DNA of 64,000 bases, from the NCBI RefSeq assembly GCF_003065605.1, contig NZ_CP026952.1:2356001-2420000 (forward strand), read 5' to 3'. The DNA is from Aeromicrobium chenweiae (GTDB lineage Bacteria > Actinomycetota > Actinomycetes > Propionibacteriales > Nocardioidaceae). Made by a program: the position numbers and the translations under genes. Numbering within the stretch: the first letter of the stretch is position 1; each line of letters starts with the position of its first letter. Shown here one piece after another: positions 19,476 through 27,260 of the stretch. Under the pieces are notes generated by a model, which did not search any database, was not told the DNA's origin, and saw nothing but the letters and a program-made list of their open reading frames with translations.

Positions 19476-20630
19476 GTGCACCCCGTGACGTACCAGCCCG
19501 AGCTCGGCCTGTGGGGTCGCACGTGGCGGGTCCTGCTGGTCCTCGCGCTGTCCGGCCTGGCGTGGGGCGCGGTCGCGGCGTGGCAGTGGGACCACCAGCG
19601 GTGGTGGTTCTGGTCCGATCTCGGCGTGGGCCTCGTCAGTCTCGCGCTGCTGCGGTGGCGCCGGGCGCACCCGGTCGGGGTCGCGGTCGTCACGAACGTG
19701 CTGGGGTTCGTCTCGTTCTCGGCGGGCGGTCCGGCCACGTGGGCGCTCGCGTCGATGGCCACCCGCCGCCGGTGGCGCGAGATCGTCCCGCTGGGCGCCC
19801 TGGGGTTCGCCGCCGGGCTGAGCATCGAGGCGCTGAACCCGGTCGATGACCAGCCGCTCGCGATCATGATCCCGTTGGTCGTGCTCGTCATCGCCGTCAC
19901 CGTCGGGTGGGGCATGTACATCGGCTCCCGCCGCGAGCTGCTGGCGACCCTGCGGGAGCGCGCCGTCACCGCCGAGACCGAGCAGGCCGCGCGGGTCGCC
20001 CAGGCCCGGACGGCCGAACGTGCGCGAATCGCCCGGGAGATGCACGACGTCCTCGCCCACCGCATCTCGTTGGTCACGATGCACGCGGGCGCCCTGGTGT
20101 ACCGCGAGGACCTCTCCGCGGCCGACATGCGCTCGACCGCCGGCATCATCCAGGACAACGCGCACGAGGCGATGATCGAGCTGCGCGAGGTGCTGGGCAT
20201 CCTGCGGGACGGGCCGGGCGACGCCGATCCCGAGCTACCGCAGCCGGCGGCCTCCGACGTGCCGGAGCTCATCGACGAGGCGCGCTCGACCGGCATGCGG
20301 ATCGAGGAGGTCGGCGGGTTCGACCTCGCGGCGGTGCCGGAGTCGCTGGGCCGCACGGTCTACCGGGTCGTGCAGGAGGCACTGACGAACGCACGCAAGC
20401 ACGCTCCGGACACCCGGGTCACGATCACCTTCAGCGGCGGGCCCAGCGAGGGGCTGCGGGTCGTGGTCCGCAACCCGTTGCCGTTCGGACCCCGGTCACC
20501 GGCTCCCCAGTCGGGCCTCGGCCTGGTCGGGCTGGCCGAACGCACGGCGCTGGCCGGCGGGAGCCTGACGCACCGGACCACGACCGACCGGCAGTTCGTC
20601 CTCACCGCGTGGCTACCGTGGCCCGCATGA
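19476..20630 (+). CDS. NarL-type sensor histidine kinase
   Basis: A 384-residue membrane kinase. The N-terminal ~150 residues carry about four to five membrane helices with almost no extracellular domain, typical of intramembrane-sensing kinases. The HisKA_3 dimerisation helix has the phospho-acceptor His190 in AREMHDVLAHRISL. The HATPase_c domain shows VVQEALTNARKHAP (N box) and GLGLVGLAERTALAGG (G box). It starts at GTG 19476 and its stop overlaps the cognate regulator (ATGA). An envelope-stress or antibiotic-responsive role is plausible given the divergent ABC exporter. Confidence 0.92.
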   Translation: MHPVTYQPELGLWGRTWRVLLVLALSGLAWGAVAAWQWDHQRWWFWSDLGVGLVSLALLRWRRAHPVGVAVVTNVLGFVSFSAGGPATWALASMATRRRWREIVPLGALGFAAGLSIEALNPVDDQPLAIMIPLVVLVIAVTVGWGMYIGSRRELLATLRERAVTAETEQAARVAQARTAERARIAREMHDVLAHRISLVTMHAGALVYREDLSAADMRSTAGIIQDNAHEAMIELREVLGILRDGPGDADPELPQPAASDVPELIDEARSTGMRIEEVGGFDLAAVPESLGRTVYRVVQEALTNARKHAPDTRVTITFSGGPSEGLRVVVRNPLPFGPRSPAPQSGLGLVGLAERTALAGGSLTHRTTTDRQFVLTAWLPWPA

Positions 20631-21280
20631 CCGTCCACGTCCTCATCGCCGACGACGACGCCCTCGTCCGCGCCGGGCTCGCTCTGATCCTCGGCGGCTC
20701 GTCCGAGATCAGCGTCGTGGGCGAGGCGACCAACGGGCGCGAGGCGGTCGAGGCCGTGCGCGCGGGCGGGATCGACGTGGTCCTGATGGACCTCCGGATG
20801 CCCGTGATGGACGGGATCGCCGCGACCGCGGCGCTCCTGGCCCTCCCCGACCCGCCGAAGGTCATCGTGCTCACGACGTTCGACGCCGACGAGTACGTCG
20901 TCCGTGCGCTCGCCGCCGGGGCGAACGGCTTCCTCCTGAAGGACACTCCCCCGGCCGACATCGTCGACGCGATCTCGCGCGTGGTCGCGGGCGAGCCGAT
21001 GCTGTCGCCGACGATCACCGAGCAGCTGATCCGCCACGTCACCGACGCGGCCCCCGACGACCGGGCGGACGCGGCACAGCGGCGCGTGCGGTGCCTGACC
21101 GAGCGCGAGCGCGAGGTGGCCGTGGCGGTGGGTCGCGGCCGGTCCAACGCGGAGATCGCGGTGGCGCTGCACATGAGCGTCGCCACCGTGAAGGCACACA
21201 TCTCGCACATCTTCGTCAAGCTGGACGCCACGAACCGGGTGCAGGTCGCGATCGCGATGCACGAGGCCGAGCTGCTCTGA
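20627..21280 (+). CDS. LuxR/NarL-family response regulator
   Basis: A 217-residue regulator paired with the preceding kinase. The receiver domain has acidic residues DDD (9-11), phospho-acceptor Asp55 in VVLMDLRMP, VLTTFD and the conserved Lys in FLLKD. The C-terminal LuxR helix-turn-helix is LTEREREVAVAVGRGRSNAEIAVALHMSVATVKAHISHIFVKL. The 4-nt overlap indicates equal production with the kinase. Its most likely target is the 131-nt gap at 19345-19475. Confidence 0.94.
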   Translation: MTVHVLIADDDALVRAGLALILGGSSEISVVGEATNGREAVEAVRAGGIDVVLMDLRMPVMDGIAATAALLALPDPPKVIVLTTFDADEYVVRALAAGANGFLLKDTPPADIVDAISRVVAGEPMLSPTITEQLIRHVTDAAPDDRADAAQRRVRCLTEREREVAVAVGRGRSNAEIAVALHMSVATVKAHISHIFVKLDATNRVQVAIAMHEAELL

Positions 21281-21305
21281 GGCGCTGCTCCGGGGCGTGC
21301 CTCAG
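21277..21305. terminator. Possible bidirectional terminator between converging genes
   Basis: CTGAGGC at 21277-21283 pairs with GCCTCAG at 21299-21305 across a 15-nt loop, spanning the stop codons of the response regulator and lsr2. No U-run; low confidence. Confidence 0.3.
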
Positions 21306-21679
21306 CGCGAGGAGTGGGCGGCGTTGAACGCCTCGATCACCTTCGACGGCGCCCGGCGGTTCTCGCTGACCTCGTGGCCGTTGGCCTTCGCCCACTCGCG
21401 CAGGTCGTGGATCGTGAAGCCCTCGCGGATGCTGACGCCGGCTCCGCCGCGTCGTCGCCGGGCCGGGCTCGGTCCGCTGTCCTTGACCTCCTCCGCCCCG
21501 TCCAGCAGGTTCGACAAGAAGGTGTCGACCGCCTTCTTGGACTCCGACGACAGGTACAGGTCGTAGACGCGGCCGTTCAGCAGGTAGCGCTCGGGCGGCG
21601 TGTCCTTGGGCAGCTCGCTGCCGTCGTAGTCGTCGATCACGGTCACGATGGGGTCCGGGACGATCTTGCGCTTCGGCAT
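21302..21679 (-). CDS. lsr2: Lsr2-family nucleoid-associated protein, unusual DNA-binding loop
   Basis: A 125-residue Lsr2-type H-NS-like protein. The N-terminal dimerisation part contains VTVIDDYDGSELPKD and LLNGRVYDLYLSSESKKAVDTFLSNLL. A basic linker (ARRRRGGAG) follows. The C-terminal DNA-binding helices are LREWAKANGHEVS and APSKVIEAFNAAH. In classical Lsr2 the loop between them is an R-G-R AT-hook-like motif; here it reads E-N-R-R-A-P, losing the central Gly. AAGGAG precedes the ATG. It probably still binds DNA, but minor-groove contacts may differ. Confidence 0.88.
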   Translation of the reverse strand: MPKRKIVPDPIVTVIDDYDGSELPKDTPPERYLLNGRVYDLYLSSESKKAVDTFLSNLLDGAEEVKDSGPSPARRRRGGAGVSIREGFTIHDLREWAKANGHEVSENRRAPSKVIEAFNAAHSSR

Positions 21680-21935
21680 GCTGGGCTCCTTGGGCTGACG
21701 CCGTCAGGATAGCGAGGATCGCTGTCTCTTGCGGGTTTCCGCGCGTGGCGCCGGGCCCCGGACGACCGAGGACCACCGACTGAGAAGCACACCTCGACAT
21801 CGAGCAGCGAAAGATCACCAGATCGCAAACACCCGGACATGAATCGTGAGAGTGTGTCTTCGTTCGTGCAGGCCCTCGCTCCCAGATCCCGGCCGGACGA
21901 CACACCACCCCTCCCCTGTGAAGTGAAGTCCTGCC

Positions 21936-22640
21936 ATGAAGAGACTCCTTGTCGTCGCAGCCGCGATCGTCGCCAGCGCAGTATTCGTCCCGGTCCAGGC
22001 AGAGGCGAAGTCCCGGGGCGACCTGGTCGTCATCGGTGACTCCATCTCCGACCCGGTCTTCTTCAAGGGCCGCGGCGGGGACCCCGCCAAGATGTGGTGG
22101 GCCAAGCTCGGACGCAAGACCCACACGACCCCGCGCGTCTATGCCGAGCGGGGCTCGGGCTACACCAAGCCGGGCAAGTGCAGGACGACGACGATCGGCC
22201 AGCGCATCACGAAGCGCTCGATCGCCAAGCGGATTCGAGCGGCCCAGATCGTCGTGGTCGCCGCTGGGGTGAACGACTTCAGCAGGTGCGTGTTCCGACC
22301 CGACAGGACGCACTACCAGAAGGAGACGACCGCCGAGGAGCTCGACAAGGCGATCGAGACGACCTTCAACGACCTCGACCGGGGGATCGCCAAGAACTCC
22401 AGGGTCATCATCACAGCTCCGTACGGGTCACGGCCGAGCCTGAGGCCGTACCGCGAGCGCCTCGTCCAGTCCCTGGTCAGCCACGCGAAGAAGCATCGCT
22501 TCCAGTACGTCGACACCGCGCACGGAACGATCTGGGGCAAGGCGAGGGCGAAGGACCGCGTCCACCCGACGGCGGTCGGCATGCAGCGGATGTACCGCGA
22601 GATCTACACCAGCAGCAACCTGCGGCGCCGCTTCCCGTGA
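21936..22640 (+). CDS. Secreted SGNH/GDSL hydrolase
   Basis: A 234-residue exported esterase-type enzyme. A signal peptide spans about 1-24 (MKRLLVVAAA... ending A-E-A). Block I is GDS with Ser36 as nucleophile, Block III is GVND with Asn113, and the C-terminal catalytic pair is Asp206 and His209 (DRVHP). The core is unusually Lys/Arg-rich. Substrate cannot be named; family members deacetylate or de-esterify glycans and lipids outside the cell. The 256-nt region upstream (21680-21935) is less GC-rich than the surroundings and holds no gene I can support. Confidence 0.85.
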   Translation: MKRLLVVAAAIVASAVFVPVQAEAKSRGDLVVIGDSISDPVFFKGRGGDPAKMWWAKLGRKTHTTPRVYAERGSGYTKPGKCRTTTIGQRITKRSIAKRIRAAQIVVVAAGVNDFSRCVFRPDRTHYQKETTAEELDKAIETTFNDLDRGIAKNSRVIITAPYGSRPSLRPYRERLVQSLVSHAKKHRFQYVDTAHGTIWGKARAKDRVHPTAVGMQRMYREIYTSSNLRRRFP

Positions 22641-22653
22641 CGGTGGCGCGGAC

Positions 22654-23886
22654 TCAGGCGAGCTCCTGCTGCCCCCACGGGGATGCGTAGCCGTCACGGA
22701 GCAGCTCGAGGAACGGCACGGCGTCGAAGGCCTCGGGTCCGAGCACCCCGGCACCCGACCACGTGCCGTTCGCGAGCAGCTCCAGCGCGACGACGGGGTT
22801 GACCGCGGTCTGCCAGACGACGCACTGATGGCCGTACTCGCGCATCGCCCAGTCGTTGTCGACGACGTGGTACAGGTACGTGGACCGCGGCTGACCGTCC
22901 TTGTCCTTGCCGGTGACCCAGACGCCCGCGCAAGTCTTGCCGTGCATCCGGTCGCCGAGCGTCGCCGGGTTGGGCAGGCAGGCGGCGACGACGTCGCGGG
23001 GCGAGACCGGCGCGATCACGGGCCGACCTCCGATGACGACCGGGACGTTGACCTTCTCGGTCGAGTCCAGGCCGAGCATGTGCAAGGTCTTGAGCACCTC
23101 GATGAACTCGTTGCCCAGGCCGTACTTGAACGTGGCCCGCTTGGTGTCGATCCACCGCGGCATGAGGATGACCTCCTCGTGCTCGACGTTGACGCACTCG
23201 ACGGGGCCGATGCCCTCGGGGAAGTCGAAGACCTCGGGCTCGCTGAACGGCGGCGTCGTGAACCACTCGCCGTCCTGCCACACGACCGGCGGGTTGAGGC
23301 ACTCCTCGATCGTCGTCCAGATCGAGAACGACGGGGCGAAGTCGTACCCGTCGACAGTCAGGTTGGCGCCGTCACGGGTGCCGAGCTCGTCGATCTCGCT
23401 GAACAGGTGGTCCGCGGCGTAGCGGGCGAACACGTCGGAGAGGCCGGGCTCGACGCCCATCCCCACGAGCGCCAGGCGTCCGGCGCGCTCCCACTCGCCC
23501 GCGGCGGCGAACTGCTCGTCGCCGAGCTTGACCCCGGTGAGCGCGTGCGGCTGGTCGGGGTGCGGCCTCGACAGGCTCATCGCCATGTCGAGGTAGTCGG
23601 CGCGGGCGGCGAACGCGCCCTCGAAGATCGGCATCACGAAGCGCGGGTCGACGGCGTTCATGACGTGCGTCGCGCCGGCCTCGCGGACGAGGGCCTCGAC
23701 CGACGCCGCGTCCGAGGCGTCCACCTGGGCCGCGCTGAACCGCGGATCGTCCAGCGCCGCGACCGCACGGTCCGCGCTCTCTCGCGCGTAGTCCGCTACT
23801 AGGACCGACTCGAAGAAGTCGCGACGGGCGGCGATGGCGCAGAACGCGGAACCGACGCCACCGGCGCCGATGAGCAGGATCTTCAT
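22654..23886 (-). CDS. Saccharopine dehydrogenase-family oxidoreductase (carboxynorspermidine dehydrogenase-like)
   Basis: A 410-residue NAD(P)-dependent enzyme with the Rossmann loop GAGGVGSA (7-14) at the very start, then the Lys9/Lys1-type pattern. Homologues act on saccharopine, carboxy(nor)spermidine or related imine adducts. Its place beside a polyamine-type aminotransferase and PotDABC genes makes a polyamine substrate likelier than lysine biosynthesis, but this is inference. The ATG at 23886 is chosen because the nucleotide-binding strand starts immediately after it. Its promoter region carries a degenerate copy of the element shared by the aminotransferase and potD. Confidence 0.82.
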   Translation of the reverse strand: MKILLIGAGGVGSAFCAIAARRDFFESVLVADYARESADRAVAALDDPRFSAAQVDASDAASVEALVREAGATHVMNAVDPRFVMPIFEGAFAARADYLDMAMSLSRPHPDQPHALTGVKLGDEQFAAAGEWERAGRLALVGMGVEPGLSDVFARYAADHLFSEIDELGTRDGANLTVDGYDFAPSFSIWTTIEECLNPPVVWQDGEWFTTPPFSEPEVFDFPEGIGPVECVNVEHEEVILMPRWIDTKRATFKYGLGNEFIEVLKTLHMLGLDSTEKVNVPVVIGGRPVIAPVSPRDVVAACLPNPATLGDRMHGKTCAGVWVTGKDKDGQPRSTYLYHVVDNDWAMREYGHQCVVWQTAVNPVVALELLANGTWSGAGVLGPEAFDAVPFLELLRDGYASPWGQQELA

Positions 23887-23911
23887 GTCGTCATCCAACC
23901 GCATGCCACAT

Positions 23912-23928
23912 CCGTCCAGCAACGGATT
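23912..23928 (-). promoter_or_regulatory. Degenerate third copy of the polyamine-locus promoter element
   Basis: On the dehydrogenase strand the sequence AATCCGTTGCTGGACGG matches the 19-bp element at 23957-23975 apart from small gaps. It places TTGCTG 18 nt upstream of TTGGAT, itself 6 nt before the ATG at 23886, a plausible -35/-10 pair. Confidence 0.45.
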
Positions 23929-23956
23929 CCGAAGTAAACACTGGATGACACGACGA

Positions 23957-23975
23957 AATCCCTTGTGCTGGACCG
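23957..23975 (+). promoter_or_regulatory. 19-bp promoter element upstream of the aminotransferase
   Basis: AATCCCTTGTGCTGGACCG here is identical to the sequence upstream of potD (29639-29657, other strand). TTGTGC can serve as -35, with GATACT at 23987-23992 as -10, which would start transcription at or next to the ATG at 24000. The element therefore covers the -35 region of both promoters. Confidence 0.6.
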
Positions 23976-23999
23976 TGGGGCATCGGGATACTGGGAGGC

Positions 24000-25376
24000 A
24001 TGGACACCGAGGACTACGAGCGGCTGCAAAAGGCCGGCAAGCGGCACCTGTGGATGCACTTCTCCCGCCACGGCGCGTACGACGACGACCACGACATCCC
24101 GGTCATCGTCAAGGGCGACGGGATGCACATCTGGGACGCCAAGGGACGCAAGTACCTCGACGGCCTCGCCGGGCTGTTCGTGGTGCAGGCCGGTCACGGG
24201 CGCGAGGAGCTGGCGCAGGCCGCGGCCCGGCAGGCGGCCGAGCTGCCGTTCTTCCCGATCTGGACCTTCGCCCACCCGAACGCGATCATGCTCGCCGAGC
24301 GCATCGCGTCGTACGCCCCGGGCGACCTCAACCGGGTGTTCTTCACGACCGGCGGCGGCGAGGCCGTCGAGACCGCCTGGAAGGCTGCCAAGCAGTACTT
24401 CAAGCTGACCGGCAAGCCGCTCAAGACCAAGGTCATCAGCCGCCAGGTGGCGTACCACGGCACCCCGCACGGCGCCCTGTCCATCACCGGCATCCCCGCG
24501 CTCAAGCAGATGTTCGAGCCCCTCGTGCCCTCGACGGTGCACGTGCCGAACACGAACTTCTACCGCGCGCCCGAGCACGGCGACGACCTCGAGGCGTTCG
24601 GTCGCTGGGCAGCCGACCGCATCGAGGACGCGATCCTCGCCGAGGGCCCCGACACCGTCGCGGCGGTGTTCCTCGAGCCGGTGCAGAACGCCGGCGGCTG
24701 CTTCCCGCCGCCGCCGGGGTACTTCCAGCGGGTCCGCGAGATCTGCGACCGCCACGACGTCCTGCTGGTCTCGGACGAGGTCATCTGCGCGTTCGGCCGG
24801 CTCGGCGAGATGTTCGGGGCGACGAAGTTCGGCTACCAGCCCGACATGATCACCTGCGCGAAGGGCCTGACGTCCGGCTACTCGCCGCTCGGCGCGATGA
24901 TCGCCTCGGACCGCATCATGGAGCCGTTCCTCGAGGGCCACAACTCCTTCGCGCACGGCTACACCTTCGGCGGCCACCCGGTCTCGACCGCGGTCGCGAT
25001 GGCGAACCTCGACATCTTCGAGCGCGAGGACCTCAACGGCCACGTGCTGCGCAACGAGGGCGCGTTCCGCGGGACGCTGGAGAAGCTGCTCGACCTCGAC
25101 ATCGTCGGCGACGTCCGCGGTGACGGGTTCTTCTACGGCATCGAGCTGGTCAAGGACAAGGCCACCAAGGAGACCTTCGACGAGGAGGAGTCCGAGAAGC
25201 TGCTGCGCGGCTTCCTGACCAAGGCACTGTTCGACAACGGCCTGTACTGCCGGGCCGACGACCGCGGCGACCCGGTCATCCAGCTCGCCCCGCCGCTGAT
25301 CGCCGACCAGTCCCACTTCGACGAGATGGAGCAGGTCCTCCGCAGCGTCCTCTCCGAGGCCCAGAACCTGCTCTGA
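24000..25376 (+). CDS. Class III PLP-dependent aminotransferase (polyamine/omega-amino acid type)
   Basis: A 458-residue aminotransferase of the omega-transaminase class. The glycine loop TTGGGEAVETAWKAA, the PLP-contacting DEVICAFGR with Asp259, and the Schiff-base Lys288 in TCAKGLTSGYSPLGA are clear. The length and N-terminal LWMHFSRHGAY segment resemble putrescine-pyruvate and beta-alanine-pyruvate aminotransferases. With the Pot-type transporter next door, putrescine or another diamine is a reasonable amino donor, not proven. It is divergent from the saccharopine-dehydrogenase-like gene and is probably leaderless. Confidence 0.88.
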   Translation: MDTEDYERLQKAGKRHLWMHFSRHGAYDDDHDIPVIVKGDGMHIWDAKGRKYLDGLAGLFVVQAGHGREELAQAAARQAAELPFFPIWTFAHPNAIMLAERIASYAPGDLNRVFFTTGGGEAVETAWKAAKQYFKLTGKPLKTKVISRQVAYHGTPHGALSITGIPALKQMFEPLVPSTVHVPNTNFYRAPEHGDDLEAFGRWAADRIEDAILAEGPDTVAAVFLEPVQNAGGCFPPPPGYFQRVREICDRHDVLLVSDEVICAFGRLGEMFGATKFGYQPDMITCAKGLTSGYSPLGAMIASDRIMEPFLEGHNSFAHGYTFGGHPVSTAVAMANLDIFEREDLNGHVLRNEGAFRGTLEKLLDLDIVGDVRGDGFFYGIELVKDKATKETFDEEESEKLLRGFLTKALFDNGLYCRADDRGDPVIQLAPPLIADQSHFDEMEQVLRSVLSEAQNLL

Positions 25377-25381
25377 CCCCC

Positions 25382-25479
25382 GTGACGGTTTCCCACGGGA
25401 CCGTGGGGTTTTGTCACTCCCCCAGCGTTGTGACCCGCGGGGAGTGACCAATTACCACGGGACCGTGGGAAACCGTCAC
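25382..25479. repeat. 98-bp imperfect palindrome between the aminotransferase and potC
   Basis: Arms of 41 nt (25382-25422 and 25439-25479) with seven mismatches surround a 16-nt loop. The outer 17 bp, GTGACGGTTTCCCACGG, is perfect. Each arm also contains a smaller dyad (CCCACGG-GA-CCGTGGG type). It fills almost the whole gap between two converging genes. It may be a bidirectional terminator, but it is far longer than needed for that. Confidence 0.85.
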
Positions 25480-25497
25480 CCCGCGCGGCGCCGGGCG

Positions 25498-26325
25498 TCA
25501 GCGGGCGAGGGCCTTGGCCTGGCGGCGGCGGGTCGTCTCGGCGACGAGGACGATCGCGATCGAGATCAGGAACATCGCGGTGCCGATCACGTTCACCTCC
25601 ATCGGGACGCCGCGCTGGTTGGCGCCCCAGACGAACATCGGGAACGTCACCGACTGGCCCGCGTTGAGGTTCGTGATGATGAAGTCGTCGAACGACAACG
25701 AGAAGCTCAGCAGGGCGGCGCCGACGATGCCGGGGAGCACGAGCGGGAAGGTCACCCGCCAGAAGGTCTGCGCCTCCGTGGCGTACAGGTCCATCGCCGC
25801 CTGCTCGAGGTTGGCGTCCAGGCCGCTCAGCCGCGCCTTGACCGTCACGATGACGAACGACAGGCAGAACATGATGTGGGCGATGAGGATCGTCCAGAAC
25901 CCGAGCTGACCGCCGAAGCCCGCCGACACGAACAGCGCGAGCAGCGACGAGCCCATGACGATCTCGGGCGAGGCCATCGGCAGGAAGATGATGAGGTTGG
26001 CCGAGGACCGGCCGGCGAAGCGGTGACGGACCAGCGCGAACGCCGCGAGCGTGCCCAGCAGCGTGGCGACCGCGGTCGCGAACAACGCGATCCGGATGCT
26101 CAGCCACACCGAGTCCGCCATGCCGGGCGCCCAGCTGCCCGGGTGGAACCAGTGCTCGGTGGTGAACTCCTGGAACTTGTAGACGTTGCGCGAGCGGCTG
26201 CTGTCGTTGAAGCTCATCAGCACCACGACGGCGATCGGCACGAACGTGTAGACCAGCACCAGCAGGCCGAGCCCGAGGACGAGGTGGTCCCCCATCCACC
26301 GCTTCGCACGACGCAGGCCGTTCAC
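25498..26325 (-). CDS. potC: Polyamine-type ABC transporter permease (PotC-like)
   Basis: A 275-residue permease with six membrane helices and the inner-membrane binding-protein-dependent signature around EQAAMDLYATEAQTFWRVTFPLVLPGI (E-A-A-x3-G-like loop contacting the ATPase). It is the second permease of the potD-potA-potB-potC operon. Translation begins at GTG 26325, overlapping the potB stop by four bases. The C-terminus ends in a basic tail (RRRQAKALAR). Substrate assignment as putrescine/spermidine rests on family resemblance and context. Confidence 0.87.
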   Translation of the reverse strand: MNGLRRAKRWMGDHLVLGLGLLVLVYTFVPIAVVVLMSFNDSSRSRNVYKFQEFTTEHWFHPGSWAPGMADSVWLSIRIALFATAVATLLGTLAAFALVRHRFAGRSSANLIIFLPMASPEIVMGSSLLALFVSAGFGGQLGFWTILIAHIMFCLSFVIVTVKARLSGLDANLEQAAMDLYATEAQTFWRVTFPLVLPGIVGAALLSFSLSFDDFIITNLNAGQSVTFPMFVWGANQRGVPMEVNVIGTAMFLISIAIVLVAETTRRRQAKALAR

Positions 26326-27260
26326 ACCAGCTCCTCCGTCCCGGCCGTGCGGACGTAGACGAGGACCGCCGCGATGATGATCACCATCAACGTCACCGAC
26401 AGCGCGCCGGCGGTGGCGTAGTCGAGCTGGGTGTTGAACAGGCCCTGGATCACGTTGCCGACCATGCGGGTGTTCGGGTTCCCCAGCAGCTCGGCGTTGA
26501 TGTAGTCGCCCGCCGCCGGGATGAACGTCAGCAGCGTGCCCGCGACGACACCCGGCAGCGAGAGCGGGAACGTGACCTTGAAGAACCCGCGGATCGGCGA
26601 CGCGTACAGGTCGCTGGACGCCTCGATCAGGCGGATGTCGACCTTCTCCAGGCTCGCGTAGAGCGGCAGCACCATGAACGGCAGGAAGTTGTAGGTCAGC
26701 CCGGCGATGACCGCGAAGGGGGTGGCCAGCAGCCGGTCGTCGGTGCTGGTCAGGCCGATCAGGTTGAGCACGTTGGTCAGGTGCAGGGCCTGCGCGACGC
26801 CGACCACCCAGCCGTCGTCGGCCAGGATCAGCTTCCACGACAGGGTCCGCAGCAGGAACGAGGTGAAGAACGGCGCGATGACCAGCACCAGCATGAGGTT
26901 CTTCCACCGCCCCGCCTTGAACGCGATGGCGTACGCGAGCACGTAGCCGAGCACGAGGCAGAGCAGCGTCGCGGTGCCCGCGTAGACCAGGGAACGGCCG
27001 ATCTGCACCTTGTACTGGCCGATGGCCTCGGCGAAGTTGGCGACGTGCCAGGTCATGTCGTAGCCGGTCAGCACCGAGCCGTCGGGGTCGTAGAGGCTCG
27101 CCGAGACGAGCGAGTAGAACGGGACGACGAAGAACAGCCCGAGCCAGATCGCCGCCGGCAGGATCAACCAGTAGCCGGTCAGCCGGCGGCCCCGCTGCGG
27201 CTGCGGCAGGGGCGCGATGTCATGGGGGTTGGCAGGCGCGACGCCGGCGGTCGAGGTCAC
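26322..27260 (-). CDS. potB: Polyamine-type ABC transporter permease (PotB-like)
   Basis: A 312-residue permease with a Pro-rich cytoplasmic N-terminus and six helices. The EAA loop reads IEASSDLYASPIRGFFKVTFPLSLPGVVAG, and PotB-like GDYINAELLGNPNTRMVGNVI follows, a block typical of spermidine/putrescine permeases. The GTG start at 27260 abuts the potA stop with no spacer. Together with PotC it forms the membrane channel. Confidence 0.87.
   Translation of the reverse strand: MTSTAGVAPANPHDIAPLPQPQRGRRLTGYWLILPAAIWLGLFFVVPFYSLVSASLYDPDGSVLTGYDMTWHVANFAEAIGQYKVQIGRSLVYAGTATLLCLVLGYVLAYAIAFKAGRWKNLMLVLVIAPFFTSFLLRTLSWKLILADDGWVVGVAQALHLTNVLNLIGLTSTDDRLLATPFAVIAGLTYNFLPFMVLPLYASLEKVDIRLIEASSDLYASPIRGFFKVTFPLSLPGVVAGTLLTFIPAAGDYINAELLGNPNTRMVGNVIQGLFNTQLDYATAGALSVTLMVIIIAAVLVYVRTAGTEELV

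Noticed and set aside
21680..21935. Horizontally acquired gene upstream of the SGNH hydrolase
   Set aside because: The region is somewhat less GC-rich, but no coding sequence with start, stop and ribosome binding site could be supported.
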